Shown here in pieces: positions 26,734 through 38,553 of a DNA stretch of 64,000 nucleotides (positions are counted from its first letter, which is position 1; the number at the start of each line of letters is the position of its first letter). The translations under genes and the position numbers were made by a program. The DNA lies in the NCBI GenBank assembly GCA_021613335.1, contig JAJTWR010000448.1, positions 437,501 to 501,500 of the forward strand, given 5' to 3'. The DNA comes from Whitmania pigra. Taxonomy: Eukaryota; Annelida; Clitellata; Hirudinida; Haemopidae. A model generated the notes under the pieces. The model was not told where the DNA came from, did not search any database, and worked only from the letters and a program-made list of their open reading frames with translations.

Positions 26734-28733
26734 TTAATGTGAACTGAGTTAAAAATGTATCAAATACCTTGTACAATTTCAATGTTTAGAATACAAATAA
26801 ATATCGCGTTGTCAAAAAGTGTGAATTGTGAGACCGTATTACTAAATGTTTTAGTGAATTGGAATATAATTTAATAAATAGTAAATAATTTAATAATGGA
26901 TGTTAGAGTATGCTCTAAAAATGGTCCACTTAAAAAAAATTAATATTTCCAATCGTCATTTAGCACAGCTAATTGTCGTAATGTTGGTAATAATAAGTGG
27001 GGCATATCTACTGCGGGAGTAACTATGACTCTCTTGAGGTTTTCGCATGAATCTCAGGAGCTGGGCCAACAGCTACGCCGCGCGTCCCCAGGTGGCGGAT
27101 AGGGGAAACGACCTTCATGCAGAGGTTAGCTGTGAAATAAGCGGTGCACGTTACTACGTGCTATACCGGCGAATCAACAGCCGTGGACCATTTGGCCAAT
27201 TGAGGTCGGGGTATTTAGCCATACCTTGTAACCACTAAGCGCTCATTTTACGGAAGTTTTTTGGGCAGGTGGGACCTTTCTCGTCGAAAGATGGGTGCGC
27301 GTGTACGATACCTTATTGGGTAATACGACTGTAGCTTCGGTCGCATTAAGGTTACGTATCTCTGGTTGTAATGGCCAGTACACTTACCGCTCCGGATGCG
27401 GTCCCATGACACGAGACACAGGAACTGGTCACAATTTTCCCAGGGAGGGTGAAACTCCCTCCTGTAAGACGTATGTCAGGTGTGGTCAATGAACAATGGT
27501 CTCGAGGGATATAATCCGAAAGATGACGCCTGCGTTGAGGGCGACCAGACATACATTTGAATAACTGGACCAAAATAACAAAATATTCAAATAAAATTTA
27601 AAGTAACTTAAAAAATACGAACCGTGAAAAAGTTAACAATAATTTTTTAATTATAATTGCAATTCTAATTTTAACATTTTTAAATTGATTTTTAAGTTCA
27701 TAATAATAATAATATCAGTTTAAATTAATTTGTGTGTTTATAATAATAATTTCGATTTAAATTGATTAATTAGGAAAACCATCACATAACCTTTTGTTAA
27801 CTATTCACACTTCATTGAGATTATTTTTTATCAGAATGTGTTCATTGCAAAACATTGATTTTAACAATTTCACATATTGAACCTAAACGGAAAAAAGTTT
27901 TCACACTTCAATCGTTGTGGAAAAATACATTCGAACTTTGAATTTTACTCGGATAAATGGGTGAAAGCATCACCAACAGAGAGTTTGGAGCACAAATTGT
28001 TCAGCAGAGATGATCAAGAACGTCATTTCAGATTTTCCCAGAAAGTGAGGAGGCAAATTTTTGCACAACGGGATGACCTGATACCCTCAAATGGCGTCCC
28101 TAAAAACCCTTAAAATAATTTAGATCTGAATTTTATTTTTATTGATAAAATATTTTTCGAGTAACTTGTATGAATCAGCGTGTCGTTTGACTGTGGAATA
28201 ATGCCTTTTATTTGAATTTCAACTATGTAGTTTAATTCGAAGATTTTCTTGAGACGCTGGTTTTTTTTGTTGTTTTTTTTATTTTGCATCTCGTGTCAAC
28301 ATTACAGGAATACATCGATTCGGGTACAGCTTTCGGACATTTGATTAATTTCTTGATAAATTGTGTCTAATAAAAAAGAATTCGAAACGCCATCAAACTT
28401 CATTAGTTTTTCCGAATTCTTGCAGAACAATTCATCTTATAAAATAAAGTTCCTACGACAGTCCATCTAAATCAACTGGTAAAGCTTGTCATAATTAGCA
28501 TATTTGAAACAAAGACGTCCATTAAACATCTAAGAAATTATAATATGCTAATTGTCTCAGCACTCGCTAATATGCTAATTACGTCATATGATAAAATATA
28601 TTAAAACGATCGAGTATTGGCGTGTGATTTCTTTCTGAAGTCCACGTATTTTAGGGTGTTTGAAAGACATTTTGAAAAGTTTATCGAACCTAAAGTACTG
28701 GTCTTCCTAAGAATTTGTTAGATTTCAACCGCT
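26734..28733. other. Spacer between cathepsin C copies 3 and 4
   Basis: 3' UTR of copy 3 (AATAAA at 26796-26801), then a GC-richer insertion at about 27,000-27,560 headed by a 28S rRNA R2-site sequence (listed separately). A 78-codon frame at 27,877-28,113 starts at TTG and has no recognisable motif. The remaining AT-rich DNA leads to the promoter of copy 4. Confidence 0.5.
27000..27560 (+). mobile_element. R2-like or 28S-headed retroelement derivative
   Basis: A GC-richer island in AT-rich DNA. Bases 27013-27039 (GCGGGAGTAACTATGACTCT, continuing CTTGAGG) match the animal 28S rRNA sequence just upstream of the R2 retrotransposon target site, with one mismatch (TTGAGG for TTAAGG). What follows is not 28S but a structured segment including GTGGCGGATAGGGGAAACGA and a GGGAGG...CCTCCC hairpin near 27,443-27,463. 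It ends in an A-rich AAAATAACAAAATATTC tail. No reverse transcriptase is present. This fits a short, internally deleted R2-type non-LTR element or a SINE that uses a 28S-derived head. It is not a ribosomal RNA gene. Confidence 0.5.
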
Positions 28734-31700
28734 ATGAAAGAATTTGTCCTTCTGTTTTTTGGGCTGTTCCTCTTGTCAGATAGGGCACACTCAGGCTGTC
28801 TATACGAGGAAATCAGGGGAAATTGGACTTTTGACATCGGTACTGCAGGGATCGATGAAGAATACAATTGCAACTTGCCACAATGTTAGAAGAAGTACAT
28901 TTTGATCACTGTAGAATATAGACACTACTATAGGCTTTGTGAATGTTTTTATCTATGCTCATGAAAATAAAAATGGTGGCATATTCTTATAAATTATTTA
29001 ACATTGTTGAAAAAAATGTAAATACTTCTCAAAATGATTGATTACATGTATCCAAAAAATGTAGCATTGTAATAAGTTTTTAAAACAATTACCTGTGCAT
29101 GTATTTAGTTTCACGCATGTTGATCATACAAATTATTTACAAATGAAAAAGTTATAAGGTTATTCACCCCTTGGTGCTAATTCTGTTTTAAGAAAATTCA
29201 ATTTTAATTACATCCACAGTTTAATACAATTACAATTTACATACACTCATAGCCATGTACATGGTCAATAAATTACATATTTATTTATCACATCATTTCT
29301 TTTTAAACAAATTTTCAGCAAAAGAAGTCATCTCCTACAAATTGGAGCTGAAATATTTTAACAAAGTGGTGGACATGTACGGCAATGAAGGAACTTGGAC
29401 TATGATTGCCGATCAGGTAAGAATTATTTCTTGATGAATTTTGAATTGTAGATAATTATTCATAAGAAAATAATATGAATTTAATAAATATATGATTAAG
29501 TTACCATGCAATTTAAAACATTGCTATATCATCTAGCACTAATTTATAATGTTTATAAATTGAAATAAGTTTTTATAAAACTCTAGACTTAGAAAAACTG
29601 ACTTAAAAATGTATACGAATTTACATTCTTCTTACTCTTAAAGGGATTCGAAGTGATGATCCATGGCAGAAAGTTTCTTGCTTATTCAAAAAGCCGCGGC
29701 GATAATTACAAATGCAAAGAAACGGAAAGTGGCTGGACTCACGACATCATGGGCAGAGATTGGTCATGCTACCGAGGAGTGAAGGATGGAACCAAGGTTT
29801 CCAAATCATCCCTCTTCAAATATTCCAAAAATTGGTTGGATTCATTTTTAATATTCCATTTTTAGAGTTTCCGTATCTCCAGATTTTGACTTAATCTATG
29901 CAACTTCAGACAATAAAATTATAATTATTTATCTCATAAAATGATTACAAAATAGCAAGTATATTTTTTGAGTTAATATTTCTATATCAATCTCTATTTA
30001 TATATATAAAAACCTATGTACATAATATTATATTCAATGCTTACTAAATGCTCCAAATGAATTAAATATTCTATATCAATCTCTATTTATACATCAAAAC
30101 TTATGCACATAATATCATAATAAATACTTACTAAATGCTCCAGATGAATTAAATAGTTTATGAGGCAACTTGACAAACTCATTTCGGCAGGTCTGAGGAT
30201 GAAGAGAACGATTCAAAAATGTACAAAGTCGACGAGTCCCTGATCGAAAGGGTCAACTCAGACGACAATATTTTGTGGTACGCCAAGAAATACGAACAAT
30301 TCGAGAAGATGACTGTTGGTCAGATGAAGAGACGCTTGGGAAGAAAAATTAGCGGGAGGTACTTAAATTATCCACAACTGCTTGATTTTTATATAGAACT
30401 TTTATTATTATAACATTCTGTAATATCATTTTATTTGTATTTGCATTGTTGTATTAGCCGATTTTTTGAGTGCCTTATGTATCGGAATAGGATGTGAAGG
30501 CAATCCCAGGCTGTGCTAACGCAACACGTAACGATTGTTGCTTTCACCGCCGTTCATAGTCACGCAACCCTCTGAAACAACTCGCATGCCATGTAATAGT
30601 AATAATTTTCGTTATCTCCATATTTTTATTTTTAATAGAATGGTGAAACCAGTCAAAGCCAGTAAGGAGCTGAAGGAAGAGGCTGACAAACTCCCCGAAA
30701 ACTTTGACTGGAGGAACGTTGATGGGGTGAACTACATCTCCCCAGTCCGTGACCAGGGTAGGGTATTAAATGCTAAATAATTAAATAATTAGTTAGTTAA
30801 TTAACAATGTGATTGTTTATTTTTTCTTCTCAAAATCTAGGATTAAATAAATAATTGAGTTGTAAAAAGCTTGAATAATAAGCTAATGAATAATTGAAAA
30901 CAGGAAATAAAATTATAACAAAATGCCACAAATCATATCATTATATACCTCGCTAAATAACTTGAGGTTAATTAATTAGAAATTAATCGTAATTAACCTT
31001 CTTAAACTTCAATTGACGCAGAAACTTGTGGAGCCTGCTACATTTTTGCAACTGCCGCCATGAACGAGGCTCGTCTGAACATTGCCTCAGGCGGTACAAT
31101 CAATGTGACCCTCTCACCTCAAGATGTTGTGAGCTGCAATAATTATTCTCAAGGTTTGTTTGAGTGATGATGAAATATTTACATTTTATGCTAAGGATGG
31201 AGTGTTTTTAAAATTCTCTTAAACAGTTACAATTTGCCATAAAGAAAAATACATCACATTTTGTAAATAATCATACTTAATCATATTATACTTACTACCA
31301 TTACAGGTTGTCAGGGAGGATTTGAGTATCTTGCTGGAAAATATTCCGAAGACTTTGGCATGGTCGAGGAAAGCTGTGATCCTTATCAAAATTACGATCG
31401 ACACTGCAATCAAAAGGCCAGGAAGAAATGCAAGAAGCATTACTTCACCAATTACGAATATGTTGGTGGTTATTACGGAGGGTTGGTCATATTTTGACTT
31501 AATTACTTTAAATAATGGTAATGATTATTATAATAATGGTGATAATAAAAAATAACAACAACATTAATAATAATAATATTTTTTCGGCTCGGAAAAAGGT
31601 GAAAATAATGTTGTTAATGTAAATAATACAATTAATAAATATTCTCCTTGCTGATAGATGTAGCGAGGAAGCAATGAGAGTAGCTTTGTACAAGTACGGA

Positions 31701-32202
31701 CCAATCGTAACTGGAATATTGGATCCAGAAGACTTTGTAACTTACCACGGAGGAATTTATCACCACACCGGTAATTCACAGGACTTAAGTTCTTAAGACT
31801 TGATTATATTGTAACTAAGCAGTCATAATGTAATCAAACTTTTACCATCTCCCCTAAAAATCTTCGTAGTTGGAATGACCATTTTACCTACCATTCTCAT
31901 AACATTGTCTTAAATTTTCTTTGAATAAAAATGATTAAAAATTGCTTTCTTAAATTAAAAATTAATAAAAATTTGAACTTTCTGTTGCAGGTAATTCTTC
32001 GAACTTCGATCCCTACGCCCCAGTCTCCCATGCCGTGGTGTTTATTGGGTACGGTGTCGACAAAGCCACCAACACGAAGTACTGGATCGGCAAGAACTCC
32101 TGGGACACAACTTGGGGAGAGCAGGGATTTTTCAGAATTCGCAGAGGAAACAACGAATGCAACACAGAAAGTTTGGCTTTCCAAGCTTTTCCCATTTTCT
32201 AA
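28734..32202 (+). CDS. CTSC: Cathepsin C-like peptidase, copy 4 (divergent)
   Basis: Nine exons: 28734-28884, 29319-29416, 29644-29834, 30191-30358, 30639-30757, 31022-31153, 31307-31481, 31658-31770 and 31991-32202. Signal peptide (FVLLFFGLFLLSDRAHS) is followed by GCLYEEIRGNWTF, leaving no room for the N-terminal Asp. Catalytic Cys lies in CGACYIFA instead of CGSC; Gln (VRDQE), His (VSHAVVFIGYG) and Asn (GKNSW) are present. NSW is followed by Asp (NSWDTTWGE) as in copy 3. One residue is missing in EYLAGKYSE compared with EYLxAGKY. It shares the exon structure of the cluster but is the most divergent copy and may have a changed specificity. AATAAA at 32305-32310. Confidence 0.9.
30455..30520 (+). 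repeat. Dispersed repeat family, copy in intron 4 of cathepsin C copy 4
   Basis: CCGATTTTTTGAGTGCCTTA and the following GTATCGGAATAGGATGTGAAGGCA resemble 2980-3025 and the reverse complement of 33,072-33,135. On the opposite strand it decodes to a broken version of the AFTTDADVWALKRS tail at 2969-3020. Confidence 0.5.
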
Positions 32203-33071
32203 TCGGGAAACAAGTTGACAATTTGACTGAAAATGTGAAGAATTAAAATTATAAATTATCTTCAAGTTGATGTGAAAAATAATAATGTTGGCATCAAACC
32301 TCATAATAAACTTTGACCTCACACATACTTTTTAAAACTTGGTTTTTGCACTTATTACTAAAAATCAAACGAGTTTGGATTGTCATTTGAATTCACTTTT
32401 TTTTCATTTCAAATGAAAAGAAAAAATAAATCATTTTGAAATTAAAGTAGATTTTATTGCGATTTTACTGAATTTAATACAAATGAGGCACAGGACTTGG
32501 GCATTTAAACTAAATACCGTTGTTAACTACATGTATGTATATGTTGCTTAAAGACATTTGTTTGTAAATTGCAAAAACAAATTGGTGAAGTAATGCTTCT
32601 TGTACATATCAATAAACAAAATTTAATTTAAATCATTAATTATGGCAAACAAAAGTGAACAATAGTTCATATACACCATTAGTACAAAACATTCATGAAA
32701 ATTATAATTTTTGATAATTATCACGAAAATGAGCTGGCAAACGAATTTGTCAGAAAATAATTGTGAAAGGTGTCAAGAAAAAGATCTAAAACTTTAAAAA
32801 TACGTCGTCCAACAAGTTCTCCCTTTATTGGCCACGTGACTTCGGTGTCTAGTAGGAACCAACCCAGTTTTTGGACCTAGAACGGGATTCAGATGCCGGA
32901 GAACAAAATACATGTTTAGAGCTGGAACTGACATTATAATATAATATTACATAATATTTTATAGTATAATATTTTGCTTTTGTTCAACTCCTTAAAACTA
33001 TTTACAATGCTAACGTGAAATAATATCCAGATAAATTGGATAGAAGCGCTATACAAATGCTAGATCGATCA

Positions 33072-33135
33072 AAAAGTACCTTCACATCCTATAAGGATAC
33101 GTAAGCCACTCAAAAGATTGGATACATGCAAATAA
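33072..33135 (-). repeat. Dispersed repeat family, third copy
   Basis: The minus strand reads TCTTTTGAGTGGCTTACGTA and continues CCTTATAGGATGTGAAGGTA, matching 30,455-30,520 and, more distantly, 2980-3025. Confidence 0.5.
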
Positions 33136-33697
33136 AAATATAAAAATTCGATGGTATAATTCCATCATTTCAAGTCTACCTTAATAAACATTCTGTTTAT
33201 TTGTTAATAAATTGACAGGTTTTGTCTTGAAAATCCGTCTATTCTTGTATTTCTAGATGTTGATTTTAACTTCTTATTTCACTATTTTACCATTGTTCTT
33301 AATCAATTAGTTTAAACACTCTCAAAGCCTCTAGTTAACTTGATCAACATCAGCTGTACTTGACAAATTGACACTTTCGTGCATTATTAGCATTCCACTC
33401 AAGCTCAAACAATTTCGTAACGCACCATTTGAACACGTAACTGCTTGCAACCGTTCCAATCGGTTCTAAACCAATTTATTACGTAATTTATTACGTAACG
33501 TAATTGTTATTCAGTTAATTAAGCAACCAACGCCACCCGTTCTTTTGATGCAAACGCATGTCGAAACACATGTCAGAGGTCGCATTCTCGTTAATTACAA
33601 GCAATTTATGCTTAATTTATGCAGGCGATTTATTGTAATTAGCATTTGAAACAAAGCTATTCATTCGTTAGTATGTTAATTGTCATGTGATTGCATT

Positions 33698-33704
33698 TAT
33701 AAAG
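33698..33704 (+). promoter_or_regulatory. TATA box of cathepsin C copy 5
   Basis: TATAAAG lies 48 bases 3' end to ATG (33752), similar to the spacing in copy 2. Confidence 0.55.
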
Positions 33705-33751
33705 AGGCGGAGCAGTACGAAACACTCCAGAATCTGGTCGTACACTCTGCC

Positions 33752-36700
33752 ATGTTCAAAGGATCTTTTCTACTTCTTTTCGGCTTCCTCTGGGCAGCCC
33801 ACGCTGATCTTCCAGTGAGTTGCATGTACGAAGATATCAGAGGAAATTGGACTTTCTACATCGGAGAAGGAGGCAATGATGAAACACTGAACTGCGCTTT
33901 CATGAGTTGGTAGAAGTGATTTTTTGACATGATCAAATCTTAGATATTATTTATCATGTGTAATATAAAAATTCTTAAAGAAATAACAAGTTATTCATGT
34001 AATTTGAGAAAAGTTACTTGTGTCATAAATGACTTTTATCATTAATCATTTTAACTTTCTGTAAGACACTTATATCAATTTTATCCCCTTGAGATAACAT
34101 TAACGGACATAGTAATAAATCGTTAAAATAACGCATTTAATTATCAGCAAAAGTGGTTTCAACCTACAAGTTGGAGCTGAAGTTTCCAAACGTAGTTGTG
34201 GACATGTTCGGTAACGAAGGAACGTGGACTATGATCAAAGATCAGGTTGAAAATATTTTTCATTTTAAGCATTTCTTTAAACTTTTTAATAATAATGATA
34301 AAGCCTTATTTTGTAGTAATTATAAAGCAATGCATTGTAATTTAATAATGGTTTGGAACGAAGAGTAACTTAATACGTCGGCATAAGTAACTTAAATAAC
34401 TCATTAAATTAATTTGAATATTCTTCACATTAAAAGGGATTCGAAGTGGTAATCCATGGTAGGAAGTTCTTTGCCTTCTCCAAGTACGAAGACTGGAAAA
34501 GCGTTTGCAATGAAACGATGCATGGCTGGACCCACGACATCATGGGCAGAGATTGGTCCTGCTACTACGGAGAGAAGGATGGATCGAAGGATGCAGTTCC
34601 TCGTTTCCCATATTCTGAGAATTGGTTGGTATTATTAATATGTGCGGCTTTTAATTATGTTTCGTAAGTTGTCTAATCTTGTTTCGGTTTTCCTGGAGAT
34701 TTTCGCTTATGGTCAGAAAAGATTTAAGATAAGCAAAAGGATTGTTAAAGTAGATGATTGTACACAGATCCGTTGCTAATGACAAAAGTACTCGCTGTGC
34801 AGCTAGAGAAAATAGTTACTTAATAGATTGAATACAAGAGTTTAATTTTAAGAAACTATTAGATGGTTATTCTGATAAAAGTTATAGTTAATAAGGCAAG
34901 CAGGGCTTTATTTTGGACAAACAATTGAACGAAGAGCAATTGAGTTGAAACAAAAAGTGAAAGTGAACACAGTTCATGCTTACAGGCACCAACTTCCTCA
35001 TAGTAAATGCTCGATACAACTTCTGCAATAGCAACATTTACTTAGGACATTTTCAAATGATGTATTTTTATACATTATTTATTTATTTATTTAACTAATA
35101 TAAGTAGAAAACCTACACAATTCTATCACTCTTTCCAGGTTCATAACAAATATTAAATTAAAAATTATATTACATATTGTGCAATTTTAATGATTTTCAT
35201 AAAAGCTTGCAATTAAACAAATATTGGAACAAGATTAATGTAGTTGAGCGGCCATATGTTACGCCATGTTATTCAATTCAACATCTCTTTAGGCATGACA
35301 ATGAAGAGGACGAACATACGATGTACAAAGTCGACGAGTCCCTCATCAAAAGGATCAACTCAGACAAGAACATTATGTGGTACGCCAAGAAATACGAACA
35401 ATTCGAAAAGATGACTGTTGGTCAGATGAACATTCTTATGGGTCAGAAGTCCAGAAGGAGGTATGGACTAGCGCAATTCGTGTTGCCATTTGAATGTTAT
35501 GATTACTGTAATTATAGGTATATAGCTCTTTTTTGGATGTTTTACAATTATTCAATGTATTTTATATTTATATATCTTGTTCTTATTTTGGATGTTTTAC
35601 ATCGATTTCTAGTAATTCATTGTATTGTCATTGTATTACCATTGCATTAATATTGTATTATTATTATTGAAAGCGAAAGATATATATTAATCATTTGTTT
35701 GTTTTCAGTAGGCCTGTTGAACCAATTGCAGCCAGCCAAGAACTCAAGAACGAGGCAGACAAACTTCCTGAAAATCATGATTGGAGGAACGTAAATGGGG
35801 TGAACTACATCTCCCCAGTGAGGCAACAGGGTGAGATGGTTGTAACAACATATCAACACCTCAGTTGTTTCTCTCGTCCCTCAAATAAACATATAAGACA
35901 TGACATTCCACAACACATCACTCCTTCTCCATCAAATTGATTACTAAATGACTTTTATTATGTAAACCTTTGTTATCTAATTTTTATTACATAACCATGA
36001 CAGGTCAGTGTGGAAGTTGCTATGCTTTTGCCTCTGCTGCCATGAACGAGGCCCGCCTGAACATCGCCAGTGGGGGCAGAATCAATGTCACTCTTTCACC
36101 CCAGGATCTCCTTGATTGCAGTGATTACACTCAAGGTCAGTGCTTTTGGGTTAACTCCATATTCCTCCCATTCCTCCTCCCATAAATAGCTAAAATAGTC
36201 ATGTTTTCCCTAATAATATTTGTTGGACATTTGTGTGGTATTGTTTACATTAAAAGTATTTGCATACATTTGTTGCAGGCTGTGGTGGCGGTTTTGATTA
36301 CCTTGCTGCTGGCAAGTACACCGAAGACTTCGGCATGGTCGAAGAAAGCTGCAATCCCTACAAGGCCCGCAGTCGTATTTGTGATACTAAAAAGAGGAAC
36401 AAATGCAAGAAGTATTACTTTACCAACTACGAATATATTGGAGGATTTTATGGAGGGTTTGTTGTCCTTTTCTGGGTCAAACTTTATTTAAAAAATTACC
36501 TAATATTGTTTTGCTATTGTATTATTTGTATTATGCTCGTTGCCTTTATTTTTATGTTAGGGTTAGAAGTACGTATAATGCATTTACTTCTGTTTATTTT
36601 AAAACATTATTAGTCATATTTTAATAACACCGTTTAGAATAATTATTTGATAGTGGCTAAGGTTATTACAAGACATGTGACGATGTTAGAGAATTGAACA

Positions 36701-37171
36701 AATGACTTTTCTTTTTAACAGATGTAGCGAGGAAGCAATGAGATTAGCAGTGTTCAAGCACGGACCAATCACAGTAGGAGTCCAAGTTCCATCTGATCTG
36801 AGGAACTACGCTGGAGGAATCTACCACAGGACAGGTGAGTCAGCAGACTCCTTTCAGTAGCACACCAAACTTTACGGGGCGCAGTAAATCTTGAATTAAT
36901 CGCAGTAAATTTAAAATAATTGTCATGGTTTTCTGATTGTTTCGCAGACTTGGATTCGAACTTCAATCCGTACCAAGTAACCGGTCATGCCGTGTTGATT
37001 GTTGGATACGGCGTTGAAGAATCCACAGGCACCAAGTACTGGATCGTCAAGAACAGCTGGGGTGAGAAATGGGGAGATAAGGGTTACTTCAAAATCCGCA
37101 GGGGAACCACGAATGCCACATCGAGAGTGCAGCATTCCAAACTTTTCCAATGTTTTAAACGGAACTATTGA
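33752..37171 (+). CDS. CTSC: Cathepsin C (dipeptidyl peptidase I), copy 5, C-terminal frameshift
   Basis: Nine exons: 33752-33905, 34148-34245, 34437-34624, 35293-35460, 35709-35830, 36004-36135, 36279-36456, 36722-36834 and 36948-37171. Signal peptide ([14 protein letters not shown]) is followed by [17 protein letters not shown], keeping the N-terminal Asp of classical DPPI. Catalytic residues are intact: [30 protein letters not shown]. Near 37108 one base is missing (GGAACCACGAATGCC where the other copies have ACCAACGAA), so the last ~17 residues are replaced by [20 protein letters not shown] and the stop moves from 37158 to 37171. The changed segment follows all catalytic residues, so activity may survive. 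Exons 1-3 match copy 3, exon 5 copy 2 and exon 6 copy 1, a mosaic pattern. A hAT element sits in the 3' UTR. Confidence 0.9.
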
Positions 37172-37193
37172 GGAATGCTTACTTAGGATCTTG
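37172..37193. other. Short 3' UTR stub and left target-site duplication
   Basis: Between the copy-5 stop and the hAT element. GGATCTTG at 37186-37193 is the left copy of the 8-base target duplication. Confidence 0.8.
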
Positions 37194-38553
37194 CAGTGTT
37201 GTGCAGTATCGAATTACATGTAATTCGTTACTGTAATTAATTACATTTTTTGGTAATTTTTACTTGTAACAATTACAAAAAAAATTTTGTACTCTTACTT
37301 GTAACAAATTACTATTTTTGGTCATACTTTTAATTCGTTACCTTTTTGGCGCAAGACGTTACAAAGTAACATAAACAACATTTTAATTAGTTTAATTTAT
37401 TTAAAAAAAATTTAAATTCTAGATTGTTATTCTTTGGTTCGTTCGAGAACCTTCCCCTTCCCGATCATCGCTCTTTTGTTATTGTGGTTATCGCCGGTCG
37501 TTTTTGTTTTAAATCGGAAATTGTTGATAAGTCATAGTCGAAGCTTTTTTAATATATAATATTTTATACATATAATAATATAAGATTTAATATATCGTAG
37601 TATGGATTCATTTGAAGCCATTTTTAGTGTCGTTAGCGAAGATAAGAGGAACAAGGGTGAAGATAGTCCGTGGCCGTATTTGAACAAAATGTTCAGATTT
37701 CAATCAAAGGAAAATCATATAAGTATGCATGCCTACTCTGCCAACAGAAACAAAAACTACATGTTCAGCATAACTCAACTTCATCTAACTTGAAGAAGCA
37801 CGTGGAACGCATGCATCCAACAGAAGTTAAGGAATAGGGTATATCTGTTGCTAACGATTGTCAAGCTTGATGAGAAACTGGTAGCCAAAGTAGCATCTTC
37901 TAATGCAGCAAAGATGGACGAGCTTTGAGCTCTCGTTCATCTGATGCTGACAGTATTAAGACAGTTTCTTCAATTGCAGAAGGTCAACTGATATTCTGAT
38001 GCAGTACCTTCGAGACCGATCAGATGACATGAACATTATTACTGGAAGCGATACCCTGAAGAAATTATTTATCCAGTTGAATACTCCTCTGCCAGCTAGT
38101 GCAGCTGTTGAACGTTTATTCAGCTCTTCTGGTATGACAAAGAACAGCTGAAGGACCATAATGAGTGACAAACTATTTGAGGACTTAGTTATGTTAAAAA
38201 TTAACAAAAATTTGTGATTGTAATGTAATAAATAAAAAAAACACCAAAAGAATGCATTAGTTCAAATGTTATTACTTAATGACTGTTAGTACTAGCAGTT
38301 AATACCAGTAATTGTTTTAACGATAAGAGAAACAATTCCTTTTAAATAATACGGAATGATGTATGATCACAATAATGGCGGCATCAAAGTTACTTGTAAT
38401 TTTTACTTAAAAGTAACTTTTAGACGCTGTAACTTTTAACTTTTACTTGAGTAAATTTTTGAGACAATACTCTTACTTATACTTAAGTAGCTTTTTGAGG
38501 TATTACTTTTACTTGTAACTAGTTACCGAAATGAGGTAATTTTTACAACACTG
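37194..38553 (+). mobile_element. hAT-superfamily DNA transposon, internally deleted
   Basis: A 1360-base element with terminal inverted repeats beginning CAGTGTTGT and ending ACAACACTG. It is flanked by perfect 8-base duplications GGATCTTG (37186-37193 and 38554-38561), the size typical of hAT. Inside are remnants of a transposase. An N-terminal stretch from 37602 (MDSFEAIFSVVSED) frameshifts into a BED zinc finger (YACLLC, then NLKKHVERMHP near 37,792). A C-terminal hAT dimerisation domain follows at about 37,990-38,216 (FIQLNTPLPASAAVERLFSS, then KLFEDLVMLKINKN), broken by a stop. The catalytic middle of the transposase is absent, so the element is non-autonomous. The subterminal DNA is rich in GTAACTTTTACTTGTAA-type repeats. 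Confidence 0.93.

Larger units (their letters stand above)
32203..33751. other. Spacer between cathepsin C copies 4 and 5
   Basis: 3' UTR of copy 4 (AATAAA 32305-32310), then AT-rich sequence with a member of the dispersed repeat at 33,072-33,135. The promoter of copy 5 lies at the right end. No other gene was seen. Confidence 0.55.

Noticed and set aside
27013..27039. A 28S rRNA gene fragment proper
   Set aside because: Only about 27 bases match and the sequence on both sides is not rRNA, so a retroelement leader fits better.
27877..28113. 78-codon plus-strand frame between cathepsin C copies 3 and 4
   Set aside because: It begins at TTG and has no splice partner or recognisable domain; not enough support for a gene.
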